Below, in pieces: positions 35,709 to 44,312 of a stretch of DNA of 61,574 bases. The number at the start of each line of letters is the position of its first letter. The first letter of the stretch is position 1. The notes under the pieces were generated by a model that was not told the origin of the DNA, made no database searches, and worked only from the letters and a program-made list of their open reading frames with translations. The translations under genes were made by a program, and so were the position numbers. This DNA is from Bacteroidia bacterium 43-41. Lineage in GTDB: Bacteria; Bacteroidota; Bacteroidia; Bacteroidales; Dysgonomonadaceae. The stretch is from positions 1 to 61,574 of the forward strand of contig MKTD01000037.1 in the NCBI GenBank assembly GCA_001898165.1. The letters run 5' to 3'.

Positions 35709-37205
35709 TTATTTATTTATCCTTTTATTGAGCACCCAAACGTTGAGCGATTCACTTTTGAACATGGGAGAATCGGAAGAGTACTGCAAGTATTCTTTCG
35801 CATAAGTTATGGTTGCCGCCAGTGCCGCCATCATGGCTTCGTCTTCCGATTCGAGCATGTCGGTTGTGAAAACCGAATCTACCCAATGGGTGGTATATGT
35901 GGCCTCCCTGAACTCTTTACTGCGTAGAACGGTCCGGCAAAACGGCACGGTCGTTTTCAGTCCCGAAATTGAAAATTCTTTTAAGGCACTCAGGGTTTTC
36001 GCGATGCAATCGTCCCGGTTTTCGCCATGAACGATGATTTTCGCGATCATCGAATCGAAATAGGGAGTAACCACCGAGAAGTCTTTAACGCCGGTTTCAA
36101 CACGGATGTGATCGCCGTGCGGGAAGAAAACTCGCTCAATAAATCCGGTTTGCGGCGTGAAACGGTTTTGCGGATCTTCAGTATTCACGCGGCATTCGAT
36201 AGCCCAGCCTTTGAACTTAATATCTTTTTGCTTCAGCTTGAGTTTTTCACCCAGAGCAACCCGGATCTGCCATTCGATAAGATCTGCTCCGGTAATCATT
36301 TCAGTTACAGGATGCTCTACCTGGATACGGGTGTTCATCTCCATGAAATAGTACGATCCATCCTCATCTAAGATAAACTCGATGGTACCGGCGGAATAGT
36401 ACCCGATTGCTTGGGCAAATTTCACGGCCAGCTTACCCATCTGTTCTCTTGTCTTAGTATCGATGCTGGCCGAAGGCGCTTCTTCTATCAATTTCTGATG
36501 TTTCCTCTGCAAAGAACATTCCCGTTCACCCAAATGGATGACGTGTCCGTACTTGTCTCCAAGAATTTGAAATTCAAGATGCTTTGGATTTGTCAGGTAT
36601 TTTTCGATAAAAATATCTCCGTTCCCGAATGCGGCTACTGCCTCATCGTAGGCCGATTTGAAATGGCGCTCCATGGTTTCGGGTTTTTCCACGATACGCA
36701 TCCCGCGTCCGCCACCACCGGCTGATGCTTTCAGGATGACCGGATATCCTATTTTATCGGCAAACTTTTTTGCAACTGATGCGTCGGTTATGGCGCCCGC
36801 GCTACCCGGGACGAGCGGCATCTCAGCTTTGGCAGCCATCTCCTTCGCGATCGTCTTGATCCCCATGTTTCGAATCAGATCGGACGACGGGCCGATAAAC
36901 GTAATGCCGTTTTGTTCGCAAAGCGTGGCAAAATCCGGATTTTCTGAAAGGAACCCGTATCCCGGATGGATCATATCGATTTGATGTTCAAGAGCGAGCC
37001 CGATGATCTCTTCGGAATTAAGAAAAATTATTTTGTCAGACAGGTTCTCCCGGATGGAAATGATTTCATCGGCATACTCCAGATACATGGCATCGGGCTC
37101 ACGATTACCTTGAATAACGTAGGTGGTCAGGCCGAGCTTTTTTGCCGACCGGATAATGCGTATAGCTATTTCACCTCTATTGGCGATAAGAATTTTTTTA
37201 CTCAT
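35709..37205 (-). CDS. Biotin carboxylase subunit
   Basis: Carboxylates biotin with bicarbonate and ATP. 498 residues with the usual layout: N-terminal ILIANRGEIAIRIIRSAKKL, ATP-grasp loop SAGGGGRGMRIV (about 164-175), ERECSLQRKHQKLIEEAPS, catalytic EMNTRIQVEHPVTE (about 285-298), and the C-terminal domain. 498 residues is longer than AccC of E. coli (about 450), as in stand-alone subunits of propionyl- or pyruvate-type carboxylases. Three bases after the carboxyltransferase gene. Confidence 0.93.
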   Translation of the reverse strand: MSKKILIANRGEIAIRIIRSAKKLGLTTYVIQGNREPDAMYLEYADEIISIRENLSDKIIFLNSEEIIGLALEHQIDMIHPGYGFLSENPDFATLCEQNGITFIGPSSDLIRNMGIKTIAKEMAAKAEMPLVPGSAGAITDASVAKKFADKIGYPVILKASAGGGGRGMRIVEKPETMERHFKSAYDEAVAAFGNGDIFIEKYLTNPKHLEFQILGDKYGHVIHLGERECSLQRKHQKLIEEAPSASIDTKTREQMGKLAVKFAQAIGYYSAGTIEFILDEDGSYYFMEMNTRIQVEHPVTEMITGADLIEWQIRVALGEKLKLKQKDIKFKGWAIECRVNTEDPQNRFTPQTGFIERVFFPHGDHIRVETGVKDFSVVTPYFDSMIAKIIVHGENRDDCIAKTLSALKEFSISGLKTTVPFCRTVLRSKEFREATYTTHWVDSVFTTDMLESEDEAMMAALAATITYAKEYLQYSSDSPMFKSESLNVWVLNKRINK

Positions 37206-37208
37206 GTT

Positions 37209-38741
37209 TTATAACGGTATGTTCCCGTGCTTCCTTTCGGGATGGGAGTATTGTTTATTAGCCAAAATATCAAAAGCGGTGATAAGAACCTGCCGGGTTT
37301 TCGAAGGCTTGATCACGTCGTCGATCATTCCCAGCTCTTCCGCTTTAAACGGATTTGCAATTTCGTCTATATACTTTTCAACCAGTTCTTTTTCAGCAGA
37401 CTCTCGATCTACAGCAGTAGCAAGTTCTGTTTTATTTACTATCTTAATGGCTCCGGAAGGGCCCATAACCGCAATTTCGGCGGTTGGCCAGGCAAAATTA
37501 AAGTCGCCGCCGATTCCAAGGCTGTTCATCACGATAAATGCTCCGCCATATGCTTTTCGGGTAATTACGGTGACTCTGGGAACAGTGGCTTCACAAAACG
37601 CATAAAGCAGCTTGGCTCCATTGCGGATGATCCCGGTATGTTCCTGTTCGGCACCGGGCATAAATCCGGGAACGTCTTCCAAAACAAGAATAGGAATGTT
37701 AAAACTGTCGCAAAAGCGGACAAAACGGGCACCTTTTATGCTGGCGTTTATGTCTAATGTGCCCGCTATTACTTTGGGCTGATTGGCTACAATTCCAATC
37801 GTTTTCCCATCCAGGCGCGCAAAGCCTACAATTATGTTTTGTGCGAATTTCTCGTGAATTTCGAGAAAAGTATTGTTGTCCACCAGAATGTTGATGATCT
37901 CCTTCATATCGTAAGGGCGGTTCGGATCGTCGGGGACAATCTTGTTCAGGTATTCCTGGCGCTCTTCGTTGAAATTCACATCCATGGAAACGGGTACCGG
38001 ATCAAAATTGTTTAATGGCAGGTAAGCCAGCAGTTTGCGTACTTGTATGATAGCATGCTCCTCGTCTTCGAACACAAAATGGGCAACACCGCTTTTTTCG
38101 GCGTGGATATTTCCGCCGCCCAGTTCGTCCATGCTGATGTCCTGATTAAGGACTTCCTTCACCACATTGGGCCCTGTGACAAACATGTATGACGTTTTGT
38201 TGGTCATAATCACAAAATCGGTAATGGCAGGAGAATATACCGCTCCACCGGCAGATGGCCCAAGGATAACGCTTATTTGCGGAATAATTCCGGACGACCT
38301 GACGTTGTTCCTGAAAATTCGCGCATAGGCCGATAAACTGCTAATGCCTTCCTGGATTCGCGCGCCACCGCTATCAATCAAGCCCACACAAGGAGAACCG
38401 AACTTAAGGGCCATTTCCTGAACCTTGGCAATTTTCATTCCGTGTGCAAAACCCAGCGACCCGCCCATAACGGTAAAATCCTGAGCATAGGCAAATACAC
38501 TGCGTCCCTGTATCAATCCGCGCCCTACCACAACTCCGTCTCCAAAAGCATTTTGAGTTTTTTTTATCGCTTTTGCCGGCTCAACGAAAGTATTCAGTTC
38601 AAAAAAACTCCCTTCGTCGAACAGCACGTTTAACCTTTCGCGCGCTGTAAGTTTGAGCTTAGCATGTTGCTTTTGCACGGCAATTTCTTCCATCTCCTGC
38701 AAGAACTGCCTTCTCTGTTCGAATATTTTTCTTTTATTCAT
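37209..38741 (-). CDS. Acyl-CoA carboxylase carboxyltransferase (propionyl-CoA carboxylase beta-like)
   Basis: 510 residues, crotonase-fold carboxyltransferase with two oxyanion regions: GGSLGFAHGMKI and GLIDSGGARIQEG in the N-terminal half, and RKAYGGAFIVMNS in the C-terminal half. Moves CO2 from biotin to an acyl-CoA. Family members are annotated as propionyl- or methylmalonyl-CoA carboxylase/decarboxylase. With a biotin carboxylase encoded next and no membrane decarboxylase subunits present, the ATP-driven propionyl/acetyl-CoA carboxylase is the better reading. First gene of a three-gene minus-strand operon (spacings 3 and 16 bases). Confidence 0.9.
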   Translation of the reverse strand: MNKRKIFEQRRQFLQEMEEIAVQKQHAKLKLTARERLNVLFDEGSFFELNTFVEPAKAIKKTQNAFGDGVVVGRGLIQGRSVFAYAQDFTVMGGSLGFAHGMKIAKVQEMALKFGSPCVGLIDSGGARIQEGISSLSAYARIFRNNVRSSGIIPQISVILGPSAGGAVYSPAITDFVIMTNKTSYMFVTGPNVVKEVLNQDISMDELGGGNIHAEKSGVAHFVFEDEEHAIIQVRKLLAYLPLNNFDPVPVSMDVNFNEERQEYLNKIVPDDPNRPYDMKEIINILVDNNTFLEIHEKFAQNIIVGFARLDGKTIGIVANQPKVIAGTLDINASIKGARFVRFCDSFNIPILVLEDVPGFMPGAEQEHTGIIRNGAKLLYAFCEATVPRVTVITRKAYGGAFIVMNSLGIGGDFNFAWPTAEIAVMGPSGAIKIVNKTELATAVDRESAEKELVEKYIDEIANPFKAEELGMIDDVIKPSKTRQVLITAFDILANKQYSHPERKHGNIPL

Positions 38742-38824
38742 ATATTCATACGATTAAAGTTTAGGGCCAGGATTTAAGACTCAAGAACCAAAACAATGAC
38801 AATTGAATTACGCTTGCAGGATGT

Positions 38825-38857
38825 TTGGCAAGCTTGATGATTTGCAAAACTTGCCAA
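38825..38857 (-). promoter_or_regulatory. Inverted repeat in the predicted leader of the carboxylase operon
   Basis: TTGGCAAG (38825-38832) and CTTGCCAA (38850-38857) are exact reverse complements around a 17-base spacer, about 85 bases upstream of the carboxyltransferase ATG and inside the roughly 185-base leader implied by the promoter at 38933-38962. Could be a leader hairpin or an operator. Confidence 0.4.
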
Positions 38858-38932
38858 TCCGATACGGATAATTTTGTGCCATGAGCGGCTTTTAATCCGG
38901 TTGCTCTGAGTTTTTTAAAATGTACGGCGTGT

Positions 38933-38962
38933 CAAAAATACACAATAAATTCATAAATGCAA
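38933..38962 (-). promoter_or_regulatory. Candidate promoter of the carboxylase operon
   Basis: Minus strand: TTG (38960-38962), 19 bases, TATTTTTG (38933-38940, a TAnnTTTG match). It implies a leader of about 185 bases. The spacer overlaps the large dyad at 38941-38985. Confidence 0.45.
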
Positions 38963-38985
38963 GCATTATGACGTTTTTTATTGTG
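38941..38985. promoter_or_regulatory. 45-bp nested dyad between divergent operons
   Basis: Outer arms CACAATAAA (38941-38949) and TTTATTGTG (38977-38985) are exact reverse complements. Inner arms TCATAAATGC (38951-38960) and GCATTATGA (38963-38971) match with one bulged A around a two-base centre. It overlaps the carboxylase promoter on one strand and ends about 29 bases upstream of the -33 box of the metal-efflux promoter on the other, so it is well placed as a shared operator. The sequence is AT-rich, with no terminator-like tail. Confidence 0.5.
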
Positions 38986-39013
38986 AATAGAACCAATATC
39001 CATGCCGTTTAGT

Positions 39014-39043
39014 TTTGGGTTAAACAGATTTTTTTTATCTTTG
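39014..39043 (+). promoter_or_regulatory. Promoter of the metal-efflux operon
   Basis: TTTG (39014-39017), 18 bases, TATCTTTG (39036-39043): a near-perfect Bacteroidota promoter, ending 15 bases before the ATG at 39059. Confidence 0.7.
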
Positions 39044-39058
39044 CGGGAGCACTTCAGT

Positions 39059-39508
39059 ATGAAAAAAGCAATTGGAACAGGTTTATTATTGCTTGCCAAT
39101 ATAGTTTTATTGGTTCATACCGTTATTCCTCATCATCACAATCCGTTTTCCTATTCCTGCAGCATCTCTTATCACCGGAGCGATCCCGCACATCATTGCC
39201 GGCATCTGGAAAATAGGGCCGTTACTTCTGAAAACGACAGGAGTGCCCACAGAAATTTAACTTTGGAAGATTGCCTGCTGGATAATATTTATATCCGGTT
39301 TGTCAATAATAACCACACCATTCAAACAAGCGAGCAGGGTCCGGATATCGATCTTCAGTTTTTGCAGTTGTATATCCTGACGGATAATTCCATTCGAATT
39401 GGAACGGATTATACGCCTTTACCTTTTCGGGAAAAACCACATTTAGAATCTTTTTATACCAGCCACATTACTCAATCCAAAGGATTGAGGGCTCCTCCCT
39501 GTTGCTGA
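39059..39508 (+). CDS. Small His/Cys-rich protein at the head of a metal-efflux operon (DUF6769-like)
   Basis: 149 residues from the ATG at 39059; upstream in-frame codons overlap the promoter. One N-terminal hydrophobic segment (about 5-24) runs into VIPHHHN, then a His/Cys-rich stretch (HRSDPAHHCRH), and the protein ends in PPCC. Similar small proteins precede CusBA-type genes in Bacteroidota; I believe the family is DUF6769, but the assignment is tentative. The ligand-rich segments suggest periplasmic metal binding, perhaps delivery or sensing for the pump. The metal itself (copper, silver, zinc or cobalt) cannot be read from the sequence. Confidence 0.6.
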   Translation: MKKAIGTGLLLLANIVLLVHTVIPHHHNPFSYSCSISYHRSDPAHHCRHLENRAVTSENDRSAHRNLTLEDCLLDNIYIRFVNNNHTIQTSEQGPDIDLQFLQLYILTDNSIRIGTDYTPLPFREKPHLESFYTSHITQSKGLRAPPCC

Positions 39509-39583
39509 TTTATCTCCCCTTTGTTATTTATGATCAATTGTTTGTAATAATCATTTATCCAATTGATTATCAATTTAAATCAG

Positions 39584-39606
39584 TTGTCCTCCCGACGGGA
39601 GGATAA
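39584..39606 (+). promoter_or_regulatory. Stable hairpin between the His-rich gene and the adaptor gene
   Basis: TCCTCCC (39587-39593) pairs with GGGAGGA (39597-39603) around GAC, and the stem extends to ten pairs with one G-T. It lies about 29 bases before the adaptor ATG. There is no T-run. It could set the relative yield of the upstream and downstream cistrons by processing or partial termination. Confidence 0.45.
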
Positions 39607-39634
39607 TGTGCGAATTCAGTAAACTTAGACTTTA

Positions 39635-41161
39635 ATGAAAAAAATAAAATATTACCGTATAAAAATAACCTATTTGATTTCGGCGCTGTTTTTTGCGATT
39701 ACCGTAATGTCGTGTAATCGGCACAGTGAGCCGGAGCACGGTCACGACCATGTGGATAACCTGCAATTGACTTCCTATGGCGATGATTTTGAATTGTATG
39801 TGGAAGCAACTCCCTTTGTGGCAGGACAAGAAAGCGAGATCCTTGCTCATTTCACCCGTTTAGATAATTTCAAACCGCTGAGAGAGGGACGTGTTACGGC
39901 AAACTTGGTTGCAGGTACCGACACAGTAGAACAGACCCTTGAATCACCCACGCGTCCGGGAGTTTTTAAATTTACCCTGAAACCCGGGAAAAAAGGAGAT
40001 GCAAAGCTGGTGTTTCACGTAAAAACATCCGATAAAATATCGCAGCTCACCGTGGAGGGCATCACTGTGTTTGCCGACGAGCACGATGCCGTTCATGCGG
40101 CAGAGGAGGCCGTGATTACAAGCAGCAACAGCGCTGTTTTTACCAAAGAACAGAGCTGGAAGGTTGATTTTGCCACCGAACAAGTCCGCAGGGAGCCTTT
40201 CGGGCAAGTAATCCGGGCAATAGGACAAATTCAGCCGTCGCCGGGTGATGAACGTATTGTTACGGCAAAAACCGGAGGTATCGTGCTTTTCCCCGGAGAT
40301 AATGTTGTGGAAGGTAAAGCCATAGGGGCAGGACAGACGTTGTTCGCCATCGATGGCAGCAGCATGGCCGACAATAACCTCTCCGTCCGTTTTTCCGAGG
40401 CTCAAAACGAGTACAACCGGGCCAAGGCCGAGTACGATCGGAAAGCTGAACTGGCCAAGGAGAAGATTGTCTCGCAGAGTGAATTGTTGAGGGTAAAGAC
40501 CGAGATGGATAACGCCCGGGTTAATTTCAATAATTTGCAAAAGAACTTCTCCGCCGGCAAACAATCCGTGAATTCACCCATCGGCGGATTTATTACGGGC
40601 GTTTTGGTGCGAAACGGGGAGTATGCGGCAGCCGGCCAACCGGTTTTAAAGGTTTCACAAAATAAGGACCTGTTTGTAAAGGCAGAACTGCGTCCTAAAT
40701 ATTTTGAAAAACTCAACCAGATCTCTACCGTTACTTTTCGCCTTTTAGAGAACAAAGCAACCTACACGCTGGAAGAACTGAACGGGCGTATAGTTTCGTT
40801 CGGGAAATCGGCCGACATTGCCAATCCGCTCCTTCCGGTTGTATTCCAGATTGATAATCGCGCCGGTTTTCTTCCGGGAAGTTTTATCGAAATGTTTATC
40901 AAAACGCAGGCACAGGGTGAAGTGTTGACGGTTGCCAACGAAGCAATTGTTGAGGAGATGGGGAATTATTTTGTTTATGTTCAGCTGACACCCGAACTTT
41001 TTGAAAAACGTCCGGTAAAAAGAGGCCAGACCGATGGGCTCCGCACAGAGATTACAGCAGGTGTCTCGGAAGTTGAACGTGTTGTCAGCAAAGGAGCAAT
41101 TCTGGTTAAGTTGGCGCAGGCAGCAGGAGCGATCGACGTACATTCCGGCCACGTTCATTAA
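39635..41161 (+). CDS. RND efflux periplasmic adaptor, CusB-like heavy-metal type
   Basis: 508 residues. Lipoprotein signal with lipobox VMSC (Cys27), then a His-rich mature N-terminus (HSEPEHGHDH) that could bind metal, and a His-containing C-terminal tail (VHSGHVH). In between are an N-terminal domain of about 120 residues, a lipoyl-like/barrel-sandwich section with helical hairpin (about 190-315, AQNEYNRAKAEYDRKAELAK) and beta-barrel domains. Links the inner-membrane pump and the TolC channel. Part of a four-gene plus-strand operon; 16 bases before the pump gene. Confidence 0.88.
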   Translation: MKKIKYYRIKITYLISALFFAITVMSCNRHSEPEHGHDHVDNLQLTSYGDDFELYVEATPFVAGQESEILAHFTRLDNFKPLREGRVTANLVAGTDTVEQTLESPTRPGVFKFTLKPGKKGDAKLVFHVKTSDKISQLTVEGITVFADEHDAVHAAEEAVITSSNSAVFTKEQSWKVDFATEQVRREPFGQVIRAIGQIQPSPGDERIVTAKTGGIVLFPGDNVVEGKAIGAGQTLFAIDGSSMADNNLSVRFSEAQNEYNRAKAEYDRKAELAKEKIVSQSELLRVKTEMDNARVNFNNLQKNFSAGKQSVNSPIGGFITGVLVRNGEYAAAGQPVLKVSQNKDLFVKAELRPKYFEKLNQISTVTFRLLENKATYTLEELNGRIVSFGKSADIANPLLPVVFQIDNRAGFLPGSFIEMFIKTQAQGEVLTVANEAIVEEMGNYFVYVQLTPELFEKRPVKRGQTDGLRTEITAGVSEVERVVSKGAILVKLAQAAGAIDVHSGHVH

Positions 41162-41177
41162 CTTAAAATCCTGAATT

Positions 41178-44100
41178 ATGCTGAATAAAATAATTAAATA
41201 TTCACTCAATAATAAGCTTTTCGTATTATTGGGCGCGGTTCTGCTCATTGTGGGCGGGGTATTCACGACTCAGAAAATGGATGTGGATGTGTTCCCCGAT
41301 CTCACTGCTCCTACTGTTGCCATAATGACTGATGCTCACGGCATGTCTGCCGAAGAAGTGGAGCGTTTGGTCACTTTCCACATTGAAACTTCCGTAAACG
41401 GCGCCACCAATGTACGCCGTGTGCGCTCGGCATCGATGCAGGGATACTCCTTTGTATGGGTTGAATTTGACTGGGGAGCCGATATTTTTAAAGCACGCCA
41501 GGTGGTGAGCGAGAAAATGGTTACGCTGGGCAGCGTGTTGCCCGAAGGGATCGTTCCGGTCCTTGCCCCGCAATCGAGTATTATGGGTGAAATTCTTTTT
41601 ATCGGATTGAAGTCGGACAGCACTTCGCAAATGGAATTGCGCACGCTTGCGGAGTGGGTGGTTAAACCTGCAATCCTGGCTACGGGCGGTGTCTCGCAGG
41701 TTACGATTATAGGCGGAGATTACAAGCAATACCAGATCCTTGCCGACCCGCAGAAAATGGATTTTCTGGGAGTCAGCATGAATGAACTGGCACAGGCCGG
41801 GAGAAGCTTCAGCGCTAACTCGTCGGGCGGTGTGGTTCGCGATTTCGGAAATGAATATATGATTCGCGGGATAGCCCGTTCCAACGACCTGGATGAACTG
41901 GGGGACACGTATGTTAAAACAGTGAACAACAGGCCTGTTGTGATATCCGATGTGGCCGATGTGGTTATCGGTAGCGCCGTCAAGTATGGCAATGCCTCCG
42001 AGAATGCCGAGCCGGCTGTCATTATAGCCGTTTCCAAGCAACCCAATATCAATACGTTAAAAGTAACCGAAAATATCGAAAGGAACCTGGCCGAAATAGA
42101 AAAATCGTTGCCTTCGGATGTGATAATGAATACCAAAATATTCCGTCAAGCCGATTTTATCGAATCATCCGTCAGGAACGTGGGGAGCGCCATGTTCGAG
42201 GGAGCCCTGTTTGTGGTTATCATTCTTTTCCTGTTTTTAGCAAGCTTCCGCACAACGATAATCTCCATCGTGGCCATTCCGCTCTCATTACTCGGAACGG
42301 TTATCGTTCTCTACTTGCTGGGTATGAACATCAATACCATGACACTGGGCGGAATGACTATCGCTATCGGTTCGCTGGTGGATGATGCCATTATTGATGT
42401 GGAGAATGTGTATAAACGGTTAAAACAAAATCATCGAAAGCCCAAAGAAGAGCGAAAGCCGGTATTCGATATCGTGTTGAATGCCTCTGTCGAAATCCGT
42501 GCATCTATTCTAAACGCGACATTCATCATTATCGTGGCGTTTATTCCATTGTTTTTCCTTACCGGAATGGAGGGGCGTATGTTGAAACCGCTTGGCATCG
42601 CTTTTATTGTAGCGCTGTTTATGTCGCTGATTATAGCAATGACGGTAACTCCGCTGATGTGTAAGCTTTTACTCTCGAATGAAAAGTACCTGGATAAAAA
42701 CAGGGAAGACAGCTGGCTAACGAGAAGATTGGTGACAATTTATGAAAAATCACTCGACTGGGTACTTCGGAACAAGAAAAAGGTGCTGTATCCAACGGTT
42801 GGATTGTTCCTGTTTTCGGTTGTATTGTTTTTCCTCATGGGCCGGAGTTTCCTGCCGGAATTCAACGAGGGCGCACTGGTAATAACGGCAGTCACAAAAC
42901 CCGGTGTTTCGCTGGAGGAGACTAACCGGTTCGGAAATCTGATGGAGACCGAACTGCTGAAGATCCCTGAAGTAACCAGCACAGCGCGCCGCACAGGACG
43001 TGGCGAGCTGGACGAACATTCGCAGACGAGCAATAGTTCCGAGATTGATGTACAGTTCAAATTGAAGAAAAGGAGTAATGAAGAGTTTATGAAGGAGGTC
43101 CGCAGCGTGCTGGCAGCCGTCCCCGGAGTAGCTGTAACCGTAGGACAGCCGCTCGGGCACCGCATTGACCATATGCTTTCGGGTACGCGGGCAAGCATTG
43201 CTATTAAGCTTTTCGGCACCGATTTGAGTGACCTGTTTATGATTGGCAATCAAATTCAAAACTCGATAAAAGATATTGACGGTTTAGTAGATGTTTCGGT
43301 GGAACAACAAACCGAGACACCGCAACTTCAAATAAGGGCCGACAGGGGGATGCTCTCGAAATACGGTATATCGGTAGAAGATTTTAACCGGTTTATTGAG
43401 CTTGCCTTTGCCGGGGAAAAATTAGCCGATATTTACGAAGGCCAGCGAAGCTTCGATCTGGTTTTGCGGCTGAATGAGAATTATACGGGAAGTATCGACC
43501 GGGTTCGCTCGGCATTGATTGACGTGGGTAGCGGCCGCAAAGTGCCGTTGGAAGAAATTGCCGATGTTGTTTCGGTTGGCGGGCCAAGCAGTATCTCGCG
43601 CGAAAATGTGCAGCGTAAGATAGTTGTTTCAGCAAACACATCGGGGCGCGACTTGAAAAGCGTGGTGGATGATATCAAGCAAAATATTGATAAGAACATC
43701 AAGTTGCCCGAAGGTTACAGGATAGAGTACGGCGGACAGTTTGAGAACGCTGCAAATGCCGCCCGTACGTTACTTGTTGCATCGCTCCTGGCTATTTGCG
43801 TTATTTTCTTGCTGCTATATGGAGAATTCAGGGACCTGACTCTCTCCGCCATTGTTTTGCTCAATCTTCCGTTGGCGCTGATTGGCGGAGTCATGGCCGT
43901 ATTTTTCACTTCCGGTATCATCAGTATTCCGTCCATCATCGGTTTTATTACACTTTTTGGTATTGCTACACGGAACGGGATCTTGTTGATATCTCGATAT
44001 CAACACATGCAGCAAGAGGGAGAGCCACTTCACCAAAGGGTTCTGAACGGTTCCATCGACCGCCTTAACCCCATTCTGATGACTGCGCTCACAGCCGCCC

Positions 44101-44273
44101 TGGCACTTATTCCGCTTGTTTTTCAAGGCGGAAAACCCGGAAATGAAATTCAAAGTCCCATGGCTGTAGTGGTGTTGGGTGGTTTGCTTACCTCCACGCT
44201 ACTGAATATATTTATTGTTCCCATCGTGTATGAATTAATTGAGAAAAGAAGGCGAAAAAAGTCAGGATTATAA
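41178..44273 (+). CDS. RND efflux pump, CusA/CzcA heavy-metal family
   Basis: 1031 residues, twelve membrane helices with two large periplasmic loops after helices 1 and 7. The early DVDVFPDLTAPTV and the TM4 proton-relay stretch IGSLVDDAIIDVENVYKRL (about residues 400-418) mark an HME-type RND pump; the relay Asp residues are present. A signature ASIAIKLFGTDL-type porter segment is also visible. Proton-driven export of metal cations is the likely role, supported by His-rich neighbours. Which metal is transported is uncertain. Confidence 0.88.
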   Translation: MLNKIIKYSLNNKLFVLLGAVLLIVGGVFTTQKMDVDVFPDLTAPTVAIMTDAHGMSAEEVERLVTFHIETSVNGATNVRRVRSASMQGYSFVWVEFDWGADIFKARQVVSEKMVTLGSVLPEGIVPVLAPQSSIMGEILFIGLKSDSTSQMELRTLAEWVVKPAILATGGVSQVTIIGGDYKQYQILADPQKMDFLGVSMNELAQAGRSFSANSSGGVVRDFGNEYMIRGIARSNDLDELGDTYVKTVNNRPVVISDVADVVIGSAVKYGNASENAEPAVIIAVSKQPNINTLKVTENIERNLAEIEKSLPSDVIMNTKIFRQADFIESSVRNVGSAMFEGALFVVIILFLFLASFRTTIISIVAIPLSLLGTVIVLYLLGMNINTMTLGGMTIAIGSLVDDAIIDVENVYKRLKQNHRKPKEERKPVFDIVLNASVEIRASILNATFIIIVAFIPLFFLTGMEGRMLKPLGIAFIVALFMSLIIAMTVTPLMCKLLLSNEKYLDKNREDSWLTRRLVTIYEKSLDWVLRNKKKVLYPTVGLFLFSVVLFFLMGRSFLPEFNEGALVITAVTKPGVSLEETNRFGNLMETELLKIPEVTSTARRTGRGELDEHSQTSNSSEIDVQFKLKKRSNEEFMKEVRSVLAAVPGVAVTVGQPLGHRIDHMLSGTRASIAIKLFGTDLSDLFMIGNQIQNSIKDIDGLVDVSVEQQTETPQLQIRADRGMLSKYGISVEDFNRFIELAFAGEKLADIYEGQRSFDLVLRLNENYTGSIDRVRSALIDVGSGRKVPLEEIADVVSVGGPSSISRENVQRKIVVSANTSGRDLKSVVDDIKQNIDKNIKLPEGYRIEYGGQFENAANAARTLLVASLLAICVIFLLLYGEFRDLTLSAIVLLNLPLALIGGVMAVFFTSGIISIPSIIGFITLFGIATRNGILLISRYQHMQQEGEPLHQRVLNGSIDRLNPILMTALTAALALIPLVFQGGKPGNEIQSPMAVVVLGGLLTSTLLNIFIVPIVYELIEKRRRKKSGL

Positions 44274-44312
44274 ATATAACAGTTTATTAATAAGTAAATT
44301 AAATAAATTCAA

